Assembly: GCA_012845835.1 (NCBI GenBank)
Contig: JABAKD010000008.1
Span: 10,633,709-10,697,708 of the forward strand
Source: Undaria pinnatifida
Lineage: Eukaryota; Sar; Phaeophyceae; Laminariales; Alariaceae
Direction of reading: 5' to 3'
Length of the DNA: 64,000 nt
Position 1 is the first letter of the stretch, and each line of letters begins with the position of its first letter. This document shows positions 1 to 10,831 of the stretch, piece by piece. Made by a program: the position numbers and the translations under genes. Under the pieces are notes generated by a model, which saw only the letters and a list, made by a program, of their open reading frames with translations, searched no databases and had not been told where the DNA came from.

Positions 1-84
1 AGCGTGTGGTTCGAACGCGTTGTTGTAACCACAGCAGTCGCCGCCGCCGCGGCCGCCGTGCCCGCCTTGTCCGCCCTGCATGCC
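1..84. repeat. Inverted fragment of the 11.3 kb repeat
   Basis: Bases 1 to about 47 are the reverse complement of about 11346-11392; both hold the block with ttcgaaccacac or its complement. The rest to 84 is a GC-rich linker. Beyond 85 the sequence matches the other copy in direct orientation, so this copy of the large repeat has a rearranged left edge. Confidence 0.7.
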
Positions 85-616
85 TGAAGGCCTGGGCGCT
101 CAAGTGTTCTCGGAACGTGCCTGCCCTGAGGGTGCTGCTCGGGCGTTCTCGAGAGGTGAAGCCTTCGGATGCTGGTATGGTGCGCGAGTGCGTCGCTCGC
201 ATTCCTTCACGGACTGTTGTCCAGGTGTGTGTGTCGTGGATTTGGGTGCGTTTTTGTTTTGCGGGAGGGCGGGGATGCATTTTACTTACTAATAGCACTG
301 CAGGGGTGCACCTTCAACATTCTCAGGCCCCTCACTCAGGCTCCACTACCATGAATACTACAGTAGTACTTCACCCCAAACCAACTGTCCTTTTCGAGAG
401 AAAACCAAAAATGAAAAAAAAAAATCATCACGCCTAACATCGCCTAAAATCATCATGGCCTGAGTGCAAAACGATTGTTAACGTGTTGTAGCAAAAATAC
501 GAATGGTGCTCCGATGACAATAATGGCTGATTCGTTGGTCGTGGCATCCCAACGAAAAGTAATGGCAAATTCCTTGGTCCTCAGCCCCGTCGGTCACAAA
601 AGCTGTGTCTTCCTAG

Positions 617-776
617 GCATTATTATTCATATCGAGCTTTTACGACGTAGCTTATATTTGATATTGTTGAACTGGAATACGATACAGCCGACTATCTTCC
701 CAAGCACTATTATTCATATTTTTTTACGAAGCAGCTTATATTTGATATTGTTGGACTGGTATACGATACAGCCGAT
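617..776. repeat. Two direct ~80-bp modules inside copy A
   Basis: Two imperfect direct copies begin gcattattattcat and gcactattattcat. Both run through agcttatatttgatattgtt to a terminal cgatacagccga. The matching place in copy B (11957-12040) has a single module in the opposite orientation, so the module has been duplicated or inverted after the larger duplication. Confidence 0.7.
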
Positions 777-988
777 ATTGCGCGAAACTCTGGTATCTTA
801 GGGAAGGGATGAAACATGAGCATCCCCGGGTCAGCCAATGGATTCTTCAGTCGTTTGATGTATCTGCACTGGGATACGTTTAACTCAGTGCGGAACTCGG
901 CCCGGTTGCCTCGGCAACGACGTCTGGGCCTGGGGAGACCCCTCCTCGCGACGCCAAGATTGAGGAGCTGCTTGCCCGTTCTGCGGGG

Positions 989-1249
989 GTGGGCGCCAAA
1001 CATGCGGCGCCATGCCGGGCGAAGGTGGTCGCGGATAAGGTCCAGGCTCTAATCCTGGACAAGATCGAGGAGCTGCTTGCCCGTTCTGCGGCGGTCAGCG
1101 CCAAACATGCGGCGCTATGCCGGCCGAAGATAGTCGCGGACAAGGGCGAGATTCAAATCCCAGAAGCAACCCCTTCTCGCGACGCCAAGATCGAGGAGCT
1201 GCTTGCCCGTTCTGCGGCGGCGGTCGGCGCCAAACATGCAGCACTATGA
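989..1249 (+). CDS. Short repeat-peptide ORF in copy A (hypothetical)
   Basis: An 86-codon frame with two tandem units of about 42 residues, each holding KIEELLARSAA and AKHAAL. It is the counterpart of the longer frame at 12256-12738, but unit spacing here (about 104 then 126 bases) breaks phase, so the first unit lies in another frame. No family is recognised. It may be a decayed repeat-protein gene or non-coding tandem DNA that happens to be open. Confidence 0.25.
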   Translation: MGAKHAAPCRAKVVADKVQALILDKIEELLARSAAVSAKHAALCRPKIVADKGEIQIPEATPSRDAKIEELLARSAAAVGAKHAAL

Positions 1250-1364
1250 CGGCCGAAGGTGGTCGCGGACAAGGGTCAGGCTCCACTCCCGATAGCAAAT
1301 CCTTGCTCGCCTACTGGAGTAATATTCCCGCAGGCGCAGTCCGCACTGGCCGCGCCAGGAGTTC

Positions 1365-2153
1365 ATGGGAGGACGACGAACAATCGGGGTAGATCGGCCT
1401 TTAAACATCACCACAACCAACAACACCAACACCAACGCAAACACCAGCGTTGACCTCTCCGGCAGCGGCGCTAACGTGGCCTGCAGCATGGTGGGTGGGA
1501 GAGACGCCCCGCTACGGTCGGAGAAAAAATCGCGGATGGAGAGCGGAGCGCCAGCACCCGCAGCGGCGGTTCCGCTGGATCCCTCGGTAGCGCGCGGCAC
1601 ACGTTCCAACCGCCCCACTGCGGTATCGCGGGACAAACTTTCAGGCCGAAGCGAAGCTGGGGTATCGGGACGGCGCCGCATTTACGAGGCCACACAGCGG
1701 GTCCGATCGAGAGAAGGTGCGCAGGCGCAGACGCAGGCGCAGGCGTGCGCGCGGGGGCCTGAGGAGTGGGAGGTGTACGCGCGAAGACAGGTTAAAAAAG
1801 CGGATAGCGATTCGTGGTTTTGTGTCCCGCTTCTGCTGGAGGCTCTGGGTGCACCAAACCCCGCGCACTCCGGCTTCAAACGCCCGGAAACGTGGCGTGC
1901 TTTTGTGGAACGGTACAGGGTTATCTTGGGCGACGAAGGAGTGTCGACTGCTGATGTGGTCGTGAAGAAAGGGACCTACATCGAGGGCAATATGCAGGAG
2001 TACCTCATGGGGTTGGACCGCGTCTCCGCCTAGTGCATTGCTGAGTGGATTTGCAAGTTGCGACGTCCCGGGGCATCGGAGGTTCCTCCCCTCCCGGAGA
2101 TAAACTTTGACGACCTCCCGGAGTTCGACTTTGGAGCGTTCGTCTTGGAGTGA
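1365..2153 (+). pseudogene. Unrecognised ORF, interrupted by one TAG
   Basis: A 222-codon frame from ATG at 1365 ends at TAG 2034-2036. The same frame then stays open for 39 codons to TGA, with coding-like composition and an acidic proline-rich end (PLPEINFDDLPEFDFGAF). The N-terminal third is low complexity (NTTTNNTNTNAN, then Ala/Pro rich) and overlaps copy A. The part from about residue 145 looks globular: WFCVPLLLEALGAP, a WRAFVERYRVILGDEG block and KKGTYIEGNMQEYLMGLDRV. I do not recognise a family. It could be a decayed transposon protein or a gene with a sequencing or assembly error at the TAG. Confidence 0.35.
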
Positions 2154-2339
2154 AGCATTGTGGTGGTTTTAGTGGCACGTGTAGTAGTGAATGCTTCATA
2201 GAGGGGGGACAGGGTACGGTAGGGGTCCCTCTATAGGACCGGTTGAGTACTGCCGGTTGCCCGCGACAATGCCGGTGAAATCGCTTGGCACATGCGGAAA
2301 CAACCAGTAGTGGCAGTACGCGGAGTAGTGCCGGTTTGC

Positions 2340-2390
2340 CGCCATAGTGCCGGTATTTCCCTCTATAGTGGACATACCGGCACTATGGCG
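2340..2390. repeat. Perfect 17-bp hairpin
   Basis: Arms 2340-2356 (cgccatagtgccggtat) and 2374-2390 are exact reverse complements around a 17-base loop. Nearby text repeats the motif without pairing (agtgccggtt at 2328, tagtgccgg). The block ccctctatag also occurs at 2230 and 2361, as in the MITE family further right. A decayed MITE is possible. Confidence 0.75.
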
Positions 2391-2459
2391 GGACCAATAC
2401 TATAGGTGAAGTGTAACTGTCGTCTTTACGGGGGCTGGGAAGCATCACATCAGCGCGGT

Positions 2460-3500
2460 TAATGTCTGACAAGTGGAAAGTGTGTTCGCATGAGCGATTC
2501 ATGGAGTTGAAAAAAAAAAATGTCGCCTCCATGATGATCGCTTTGAGGATTATCGAGGTGCGGTGGGGTGAGGTATCGGTGATTCCTTGCTTTCCGTGGA
2601 TTAGACGTCGATGGGACGTGTTCGCATGTAGTATGTAGCGATGTCAAGCTAAGAGCGTGGCCATCGATGGCAAAATATACCTCGTACGGTACAGCTGCGA
2701 AAATGCAGCAGCGAGTCATGGTGTTGGAGCCCTTAGCCGCCGAGTTAAGCGTTTTTGAAGATCATCGAGGTGAGGTGGGGTGAGGCATCGGCGATTCTTC
2801 GCCTCCCATAGATTGGACGTTGACGTGTTTGCGTGAAGCATTGTGGTGGTATTGGCGCAGTTCTAAGTGTGTGTAGCACGGTACACACGTTTGGATACCG
2901 GGGTTGCCAATCAGATTACTCATGGGGTTGGGCCCCATCGCCCCCGAGTTAATCGCGTTGTGGATTATCCAGGTGCGGTCGCGTGGGGAATGTGTGATGT
3001 GTGGTTCCGCGCCTCCCAGACAGTAGACGTTGACGCAGTCGGGTGAAGAGTTGCGGTGGCACGGCCCCGTGTGATACATGGTTCCAAGCGTGTGAGTAGT
3101 AGACTATTTACCCTGGGGTCAGCGGGTCAGCCAACCTGATTACTCGTGCGGTTGGGCCCCATCGCCGCCGATATGATCGCTTGGTGGATTATCGAGTGCG
3201 GCGGGGTGGGGCATCGATGATTCCTCGCCTCCCAGAGTTTAGGCGCTGGCGCGTTCGCGTGAAACATTGCGGTAGTGTTTAGCTAACTTCGTGGGCATCG
3301 ACGTTAAGATGTACGATTCTGCTGCTAGAATGAAGGAGCGACTCAACGCCCCATCGCCGCCGAGTTAATCGCATTGTATGTTAACGAGGTGCGGTGTTGT
3401 GGGGCACCAGTGATTCCTCGCCTCTCGGAGGTCAGGCGTTGACGCGTTTGCATGAGGCCTTGTGATGGTAGGGGCATGTGTAGTGGATGGGATGGTTCGT
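2460..3500. repeat. Degenerate ~200-bp tandem repeat, about five units
   Basis: The order 'ccatcgccgccgagttaatcgc, ggattatcgaggtgcggtggggtg, catcggtgattcctcgcctccc, gacgttgacgcgtttgcgtgaa, attgtggtggt' recurs with heavy divergence near 2530-2620, 2735-2850, 2935-3060, 3155-3275 and 3345-3475. No coding frame persists through the units. Confidence 0.6.
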
Positions 3501-3609
3501 TGGGGCGGAAGGGGTAGATATACTGTACATGGTACCGTTCCGGTAGATGGGCAGCCAGCATGAGTGAGGACTGCATAACTCTATCAGTGCCGCGTACGGC
3601 CTGCAAGTG

Positions 3610-5294
3610 CTGTGGCTATGGTACAACCTTATGAAGTTAAAACTTTAACGGATGGCTTTCGGGTGGCGGGGGAGGGTGCATTCATTGTCACGCATGGCTG
3701 TACTACGTCAGACCATGGAGAAACCTTTTATCCCTACAATGCTCGGACTGCTTTCGGGGAAAACGGGGGGGGGGGGGTTGGGGGTATTAATAGATTGGTG
3801 TCCACGAACGTCCGGTGCGATTCTAACGGATATTTGGATTGAGCCCTACGCCGGCGGCAATCTGCCACGCAAGGCACAAGGCATCTTTTACAGGAGTTTT
3901 GTATACCCCTGCCATCCGAACGAGGCAGTAAGGAGAGACGGTCGCCTAGAGTATCCAAGAAGACGTATTGGGGACGATGCTGTCCGTGCTTATTTGAACG
4001 GGATAGTGTCCCCCCATCCCCATCCCCAGGCGCCCCTTGGGCATCTAGCGCCGTAGGCTTGTGGCTGATCGGCATGTTCTCGGCGATAGCTACGGTGTCG
4101 TCATAAACGTAGTGGGAAGGAACTGGGGTTGTGTAGTGGGGATTACGGGTCACCTCGTAACTAGTAAGCAAGCTCGATTTCGTGAAGTCGAGCCCTCCCA
4201 GAGGAATGTTGTTCATGATAAGAAACACGTGTTCGCTCGCAGTTAGAGGTCAGGCCGTATCTTATGCCGTCAGTTTTTGCCCAACGATCACGGCAGGGTT
4301 TTTATAGTCTGGCGGGGGGTTGGAATCCTCAAGAGAATGTAGAAACGCAGCATTTTTTATCGTTCTCGCTTTACCTTTTTCGTCAAGCAGGTCAGAGGAG
4401 GTAGGTGTAGGATTCGTTGCAGAAGTCTTAGAATAGCTCACCACACACTCCATTCGATCGTGGGGCTGTTTGCTCCCTGTATGACCCGAAAACAGTCGTG
4501 AATCACGCTGCACAGAAGATTTGGAAGTGCTTTTTACGCAAGGGAAAACGATTATTACAGGAAAATTTCGATTGGCGTTCTACACCAGGTAAACAACATA
4601 CATGCCTGGTAGATGAGATCGAAAACATTGCAGTTATACTGGTGCTTTAGAGTGGCCTGTGCGTGTACCTCACACGTTTTTAGGATATTGACTGTGTAAA
4701 TTTGCGATAGATCTTCGACTCCTCGAGATTCGACAATTTTTCGTGGCATTTTTGTTGACATCGACTGTAAGATGAACCGTGGCAAAGCCCCGCTTGCAGT
4801 ATGCTACGGGGTAAAGTTTGGTGCGACTTTGCAGTAGGCGGAAATGCGAGGGCCGTTGGGGTACCGGTATTCTTTCGGATAGAAAACGGCCCTTGCCTTT
4901 CTACCCTCAACGGCGTCCATTGGTTTCTACCTGCCGAGGGAGGCGATAAACTAGTACTATTAATTGTACTGGAGCTGAGGCATGCGAGAGCAAAGCGTTA
5001 GCTTGATACAGAGAGCGTCCGATTCCGGAAGGGCGGAAGGGGTTTTTGCAGGTGCTCTTAGTGTGGTGGGGTTGGGGTTGAACTGCAAAACTTGTATGCC
5101 ACACGGGAGAGCAAGGGGGAAGTGTTGTCGTTTCTTGCTTGCCTTAGTCATGTAGCCATCGGCCACGCATCCCTTTCGAGGTGGAGCACCCAGAGGGTGG
5201 GGGGGAGCAAGGAGGACGTTGCGAACGCTTCATGTATGTTTGACATTGCATGTCCCAAACAAAACGAAATATTGAAAAAAAGTGGCATGGTACG
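3610..5294. other. No recognisable gene; flank of the retrotransposon
   Basis: Only short unrelated frames occur here. A ~60-bp block at 5133-5192 (gccttagtcatgtagccat, then catccctttcgag) recurs at 27505-27565 inside an IDE intron, so at least that part is dispersed repeat. Confidence 0.5.
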
Positions 5295-5719
5295 TGTTCG
5301 TGATAGCGGCCGTGTGTATCGACTGAGTTGCGGTAGAACATCTGATTGGATGATTTGAATAGCGGAACTGTCGATCTGAGGTTGCCGAGCTAGCACATAA
5401 GCATAATCTTTGTGGTGCTGCGGTAGTTCGGTAGATTGTACACACCTAAGGGTTATACATTGGACCGTGGGAGTATGTAAGGTACATCAGACAATTGTCA
5501 GGTAGAACACTCCCGTATTGTTGCTAGAGGTCGGATTAACGGCTTATTGCCGTGATCGGTACGTTGCATTGGTCCGATTGTGTGCATCTTTCCGAAGTGG
5601 CGTGGGAGCTCGCAGCCTTTGTGCTCGCCCCACTCGTTCACTCCATTTCCCGACCTGTCTCTCCAGGCCAAGGTCTCATTAGCACAATATCTCTTTCTCC
5701 AGAAGTCACGGATTTACCA
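5295..5719 (+). repeat. 5' LTR of copia-like element
   Basis: The 425-bp sequence starts TGTTCGTGATAG and ends GATTTACCA, the canonical TG...CA. It is identical to 10332-10756 except for one base (g at 5682 against a in the other copy). No target-site duplication is visible: gtacg precedes this LTR and acaca follows the right one. Confidence 0.93.
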
Positions 5720-5810
5720 AAACGATATAGCGCATCGGTCGGCTGCTGCTTCGTCCCCCTGGACTTGCTCGACTGGTCTGTCAAGGAAGGCTTGATCACC
5801 CTGCCTCATC

Positions 5811-6050
5811 ATGGCTGAACTGAGGAACGAGAATCCTGCGGTCAACCCATCTCAGGGTGGATCGCAGGAGGTTGGTGAGAGGATGGGTTCCTTAGAGACC
5901 CAGTTGTCTGGGCTTGCGACTCTAGTGTCACCCCAGCAAGATCTACTTAAGTCGCTCGTTGAGATGCAGCAAGGAAAGGAAGTGGAGTCCTCTGGTTCTG
6001 AGCGTGTTGCACCTAGAGACACCGGGCTAGAGGCTGGTGCGCACCAGTGA
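5811..6050 (+). pseudogene. gag N-terminal fragment
   Basis: A 79-codon frame starts at the first ATG after the LTR (MAELRNENPAVNPS) and contains a short heptad-like stretch. It ends at a stop where the reading shifts to another frame at 6047. It is read as the start of a frameshifted gag because of its position and because the downstream frame carries the gag core. Confidence 0.5.
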
Positions 6051-6937
6051 ACCAGTCGGGTGCCACCGGCGGGGCCGCGGGAAGTACGGGCAGCGATGCC
6101 GAAGGCTTTGGCGTGTCCAGCATGCGGGTTGGGAGTAGGAGTGTTAGCTCAGGCTTGAACCCCGATGTATCTGCTGAAAATCGTTCCTCTGTTCCTGCAG
6201 TAAACTTTGGTTCGATTCACGGGACTGTCGGTAGGGCTGCCGTAGGTAGCCAGTCCGCTGTTCCGCCCGCTCCTTCTATGTCGAGTGAGTGACGGGAAAA
6301 CGTCGCCAGTGGAAACACACTGATTCCTGGGGCTGACATTACTGGCACAGGAGATAAGTTGTGTAAGGGTCCTTTTAAAGTTCCTAAAGCTCCTGTTTTT
6401 GACGGCAGCGACGTGTCGCACCCCCCATGGTCGCAGAACTTTCTGCTGAGTGCCCGACACAACAACCTGTATGAGACGTTTGTTTCCGACATTGAGATTC
6501 CGATTGCAGACATTGGTTTTGACTTGACCCCATGGGTAGAGAAGGGTTTCAATGTGGGTGTGATTCGTCAGGCGGAGATGGCTTGGTGGTTTCTGTTCGA
6601 CTGCTTGAAGAAGGATAGTCTGAAAACCATGGCTAGGCACGCTGGTTCCCCCAGCAAGGCGTTTCGTGTGCTAAAGGATCATTTTCTGCCGTTGAGCCAG
6701 AGTCAGATTCGTGTGCAGGAGGAGAAACTGAAGTCACTGCCCATGTGTTCGAGCGAAAATCCCGCAACCTTCTTTGCATCCATGAGAGAGACGCTTGGTG
6801 TTCCGCAACTGCTTGAAGCCAAGAAATATGACAGGGAGGTGTGCAATCTGCTGCTTGAAGGGCTGTCGCACGAGTACAAGGCTTTGCGTGACTCTTGGGG
6901 TGTTCTGTCCGAACGACCCATCGTTCATCGAGACTAA
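6047..6937 (+). pseudogene. gag (copia type), interrupted
   Basis: One frame holds a Ser/Gly-rich leader (6047-6292, TGA), then from 6296 the capsid-like core: KAPVFDGSDVSHPPWSQNF, AWWFLFDCLKKDS, FRVLKDHF and LLLEGLSHEYKALRD. These match the UBN2/gag block of copia elements by order and spacing. The frame stops at 6938, while the plausible continuation (PSFIETKVRERYLDLQHR) is in another frame, so there is a frameshift near 6900. Capsid assembly would be the role; this copy cannot make an intact protein. Confidence 0.75.
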
Positions 6938-7003
6938 AGTGCGTGAGCGTTACCTAGACTTGCAGCACAGGGTGGTTCGAAGAAGCACAGTAGCGTTGCT
7001 CTG

Positions 7004-8386
7004 GTGTCTAGGACTAAAAGGAAGAGTAGCAAGAAGCACAACAACAAGCCGGAGTCTAACTCCGAGTCTGATTCGTTCAAGAAAAAGACTTTTCAGGGGA
7101 AGTGTTTCAGGTGTGGGGAGAAGGGTTACTCGAGGAAGGACTGCCTGGCTCGCATCATCGCTCATCCCACACAGACTGAGAAACCCGAGGCCGACGAGGA
7201 TGAGAGCGGTGAGAAGTCTGACGTTTCTTATTTGGAGTGTCTGCTAGCACGCCGAAATGATGTGATTGTGCAGGCATGTGAAGAGTTGGGCAGAGTTTTT
7301 GCTGACCTGGGAGGGAGGAAAGACGTTGCGTCCGTAGGGGGTAAACATTACCTCATGATTGTAAAGGATGGTTTCACAAGGCGTGCATGGATGTATTTCC
7401 TGATAAATAAATCAGACGATGGCAGTGCTTTCCGAAGTTTTCTTGCGAGTGTGCGTGCTGATGGGATCCCATCATTGGTTGAGATTGTTAGATCTGACAA
7501 TGGAGGGGATTTTTTCGGGGGGGAATTCGCATCTGTGTGCAATGAGCTTTTGATCAGACAAGAGTTCACTCCGGCTTATAGTCCACAAAATAATGTTGTT
7601 GCAGAGCGTGGGTTGGGATTGGTTGAGGAGGCCGCGATGGCGGCTCGTATTCAGGCGAAAGTTCTTTTTGGGCATGTGCAGTTGCCTAAGACTGCCAAAC
7701 TTTGGGCTGAAGCTATGCACTGGGCATGCAAAGCAATGAACCACACAGCATGTTCTGCTAACCCTGACTCTAAGTCACCGTATGAGATGTGGTATGGAGA
7801 ACCTCGTCCTGCTAGACCGTATCCGTTTTTGAACCCGGCGTACTGCAGGTGGCAGCGACCGTCGAAGCTGTTACCGAAGGGTGAGAGTTGCTTTTATGTC
7901 GGCCCTTCGAGAGACCACCCCCGTGATTGTCATAGAGTAGTTACGAGGGCTGGGACTATTCAGGAAACGAGAGATGTGACGTGGGGGGTGTTGCCGTCAC
8001 AGCTCCCTCCGCTGCAACCTTCCTTGCCGATAGAGGTCGCAGAGGAGGGAGGGGAGGAAAGTGACGACGATGTAGAAGCCTACGTATGGCCGATTGTTGG
8101 GAGAGGAGTTGCCCACACACTTTTAAGACGTTATGTAACGGCTTCTGGTGCAGGAATCGATGACGTTGTCAGTGTTGATGCAGGCAGTGTAGGCCAATCC
8201 CCCTCTGTTCCATCTTCCCCGTCTGAACCGTCTTCGCCCGTGAACAATTCCTCTGATAGAGCAGCTTCCTCTGTGTCTTCTCCAGCACCTGAGACTGATG
8301 GGGAGGGGCAGGGAGGGCAGGAGGCAGGGGAGGTAGAGATGGGGAATCCGGGAGGGGATGATGAGGTAGAGTCGATTGGGCCGTGA
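7004..8386 (+). pseudogene. Zinc knuckle joined to copia integrase core
   Basis: A 460-codon frame. Near residue 36 is a retroviral knuckle CFRCGEKGYSRKDC, whose histidine position is Tyr. Near residue 100 the integrase core begins (FADLGG, then GGKHYLMIVKDGFTR), with SDNGGDFFGGEF and SPQNNVVAERG giving the D, D and E catalytic positions. No protease DSG motif and no HHCC zinc domain lie between knuckle and core. This points to an internal deletion of 200 or more residues compared with the usual copia order. The C-terminal 120 residues are Ser/Pro/Glu rich, as is usual for the integrase-RT linker. Confidence 0.85.
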
Positions 8387-8589
8387 GGGCATGATGATGT
8401 AGATTCGATTGGGTCGGGAAGGCCGGTAAAGGCAGAGGCACCCCCTCCAGCCGCTCGTCGTCCGCGGTATGTCGCTGAGCTTGCTGACTTTAATACTCCT
8501 GCGCGTGAGAATGATGAAGTAAGAGGCGGTAGAACTCGCGCGCAAACCCGTGCAGTTCACCAGCAGAGCGTACCCGGCCTTGTGGCTAC

Positions 8590-8650
8590 CTCCAGACCAA
8601 GGTTTCATTAATACAATATCTCTTTCTCCAGAAGTCACGGATTTACCAAC
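8590..8650 (+). repeat. LTR-end fragment inside pol
   Basis: This 61-base stretch matches the last ~60 bases of the LTR (ctccaggccaagg through gatttaccaac) at all but three positions. All three differences are transitions of the C-to-T or G-to-A kind. It lies between the integrase and RT blocks, where no LTR belongs. Confidence 0.8.
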
Positions 8651-8694
8651 AGAGAGTAGGTGACGAAATCGAATTGCCGAAAGAACTGGTTCAG

Positions 8695-9545
8695 GATGTT
8701 GAGTCAGAGCCTGGTAGATATCAAGAAGCCCAGCAATCAAAGTACGCCAAGATCTGGGAGGTAGCCAGGTCTGCCGAAATTGAAGGCTTGATAAGAGCAG
8801 GAACGTTCACGTTAGCAGTAAAGGTCCCAGTAGGCTGTTAAATGTGATTGGTGCTATTAATAGATGGGTTTTCAAATGGAAAGCAGACGAAGCAGGGAAG
8901 ATAGTAAAGGCCAAGGCTAGGCTTGCAGCGAAGGGCTTCAAGCAGAAGTATGGTGTGGACTATCTTGAGACTGTCTCGCCTACCGCAAATGCTGCATCTC
9001 AGCGATTGTTAGTAGCGTTGGCGTGCAAGTACAACTTGGAATTACTCCACTAGGATATTGAGCAAGCGTTTGTTCAGTCGGAATTGGATCACGAGGTGTT
9101 CATGAAGTTGCCTCCTTGCTGCGGTTCGATGTCAGGAAAGGTTGCCCGTTTGAACAAGAGTTTGTACTGATTGAAGCAGGCATCTAGAACATTCTACAAG
9201 AGGCTACTGTCAGACCTGAAGAGGATTGTTTTCGAGCAGTCTATGTCTGACCCATGTGTCACGCGGTTCATGATGGGAGACGAGGTGGTGGGGATGGTCG
9301 CGGTTCACGTGGATATTCTGTATGCAGGAACAAGAGTCTGGCTAAGGTGGTTGTGGAAGCACTAGGTGACTCTCTTCCTACGAAGGATTTGGGTGAGGTC
9401 AAGTTCTTTCTTGGTTGCGAATTTATTCGCGACCGCGAGGCTGGCACGATTGAGATTACTTAAGAGAGTTACATCAGGAGTGTTCTCGACAGATTCAATA
9501 TTTGTCGCACCAGCTCGATCCCTGCTTCCCTTGCCAATGATAACA
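8695..9545 (+). pseudogene. copia reverse transcriptase, interrupted
   Basis: The RT domain starts with a degraded EPGRYQEAQQS block and continues with NRWVFKWKADEAGKIVKAKA, RLAAKGFKQKYGVDYLETVSP and DIEQAFVQSELDHEVFMK. Lesions include TAG before DIEQAF (9052-9054), TGA in the block LY-LKQA (9168-9170), TAA before ESYI (9463) and a frameshift near 9330. The YVDD active-site box reads HVDI, so one catalytic aspartate is gone. The product would be inactive even without the stops. Confidence 0.85.
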
Positions 9546-9550
9546 GGTCC

Positions 9551-10250
9551 TTGAAGGAGGATGAGGGGGCAGGATATGTGCCGTTCCGAGAGGTGGTGGG
9601 GAGCCTGATGTGGATCGCCAGCCAGACGAGGCCCTACATCTCGAATGTTGTGCGGGCTGTGGCGAGGCACGCTCACGAGCCAAAGAGAAGCCACTGGAAG
9701 GCAGCCCAGAAGATCCTGAATTATCTTCTGGAAACGGCGCATCTAACTCTGAAGTTCGAGCAGGACAGTTCGGTAGACGTAGGCACGTTGATGTACGTAG
9801 ATGCCGACTTTGCGAGCAAGGCCACTGACCGTAGATCAGTTTCGGGAGCGATGGTGTTTGTGGCTGCGATGCTTGTGGTTTGGATTTCTAGGACGCAGAA
9901 ATGCGTTTCACAGGCGACTTCTGAAGCAGAGTATTTTGCGATGGACGATGGTGTGAAGGAGGCTCTATTTGTGAACGGAATGCTTCAATTCCCAAGGCCT
10001 AGTAGGAAGCCTCGTAAGATCGACGTCCTTGAGGACAACGAAGGAGCAATTGCGCTTGCAGAGAATCCGCTTAGCTCGAGTAGAGTAAGCACATCGACGT
10101 GAGGCACCACTTTCTTAGGAATTTGACGGAGGAGGGTGTGATCGAGGTCACGCATGTTCCCAGCGGAAAACAGCATGCAGACATCCTCACGAAGGCTTTG
10201 CCGAGAGATTTTTTTGAAGTTCACCGCGACTTTGCACTTGGCTCGAGGGA
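9551..10250 (+). pseudogene. copia RNase H region, frameshifted
   Basis: Bases 9551-10102 hold VPFREVVGSLMWIA, TRPYISNVVRAVAR, MYVDADFASKATDRRSVSG and SEAEYFAMDDGVKEALF, which are the copia connection and RNase H blocks. A one-base shift near 10085 moves the end (HIDVRHHFLRNL, HVPSGKQHADILTKALPR) to another frame. Confidence 0.85.
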
Positions 10251-10331
10251 TGAGAAGCCTGAGTCGTGTTTTTTTTTTGTTGTCTTTGATATATATTTTT
10301 GGTCTGGTAAATACACAGCCCCTAGGGAGGG

Positions 10332-10756
10332 TGTTCGTGATAGCGGCCGTGTGTATCGACTGAGTTGCGGTAGAACATCTGATTGGATGATTTGAATAGC
10401 GGAACTGTCGATCTGAGGTTGCCGAGCTAGCACATAAGCATAATCTTTGTGGTGCTGCGGTAGTTCGGTAGATTGTACACACCTAAGGGTTATACATTGG
10501 ACCGTGGGAGTATGTAAGGTACATCAGACAATTGTCAGGTAGAACACTCCCGTATTGTTGCTAGAGGTCGGATTAACGGCTTATTGCCGTGATCGGTACG
10601 TTGCATTGGTCCGATTGTGTGCATCTTTCCGAAGTGGCGTGGGAGCTCGCAGCCTTTGTGCTCGCCCCACTCGTTCACTCCATTTCCCGACCTGTCTCTC
10701 CAGGCCAAGGTCTCATTAACACAATATCTCTTTCTCCAGAAGTCACGGATTTACCA
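10332..10756 (+). repeat. 3' LTR of copia-like element
   Basis: 425 bp, TG...CA, preceded directly by a purine-rich priming tract. It differs from the 5' LTR at one position. Confidence 0.93.
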
Positions 10757-10831
10757 ACACACCACCTGCAATCTACCAACTCCACCACCCCCACTGCCGC
10801 AGGTACCCGTAGATGCCACCCTTCGTATGCT

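Larger units (their letters stand above)
85..1466 (+). repeat. 1.35 kb direct repeat, copy A
   Basis: Homologous along its length to 11422-12751 in the same orientation, from tgaaggcctgggc to gacctctccggcagc. The copies differ by scattered substitutions, small indels and one re-oriented module (617-776 here against 11957-12040 there). The right part holds three degenerate units whose block gcttgcccgttctgcgg starts near 970, 1074 and 1200. Outside these limits the two copies have nothing in common. It may be the terminal repeats of a large disrupted element or a segmental duplication; the sequence does not decide. Confidence 0.8.
5295..10756 (+). mobile_element. Ty1/copia LTR retrotransposon, defective
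   Basis: A full-length element (5462 bp) in the copia order: LTR, gag, zinc knuckle, integrase, reverse transcriptase, RNase H, polypurine tract (cctagggaggg at 10321-10331), LTR. The coding region is broken by several stops and frameshifts, and the protease and the N-terminal integrase zinc domain are absent between the knuckle and the integrase core. The near-identical LTRs say the insertion is recent, so this copy was probably moved by enzymes supplied in trans. The primer-binding site after 5719 (aaacgatatagcgcatcgg) was not matched to a tRNA. Confidence 0.93.

Noticed and set aside
3734-4228. 164-codon minus-strand frame
   Set aside because: No motif, no splice or homology support; length can arise by chance here.
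5290-10761. Target-site duplication around the copia element
   Set aside because: gtacg and acaca flank the LTRs; shifting the borders by one or two bases does not give a match.
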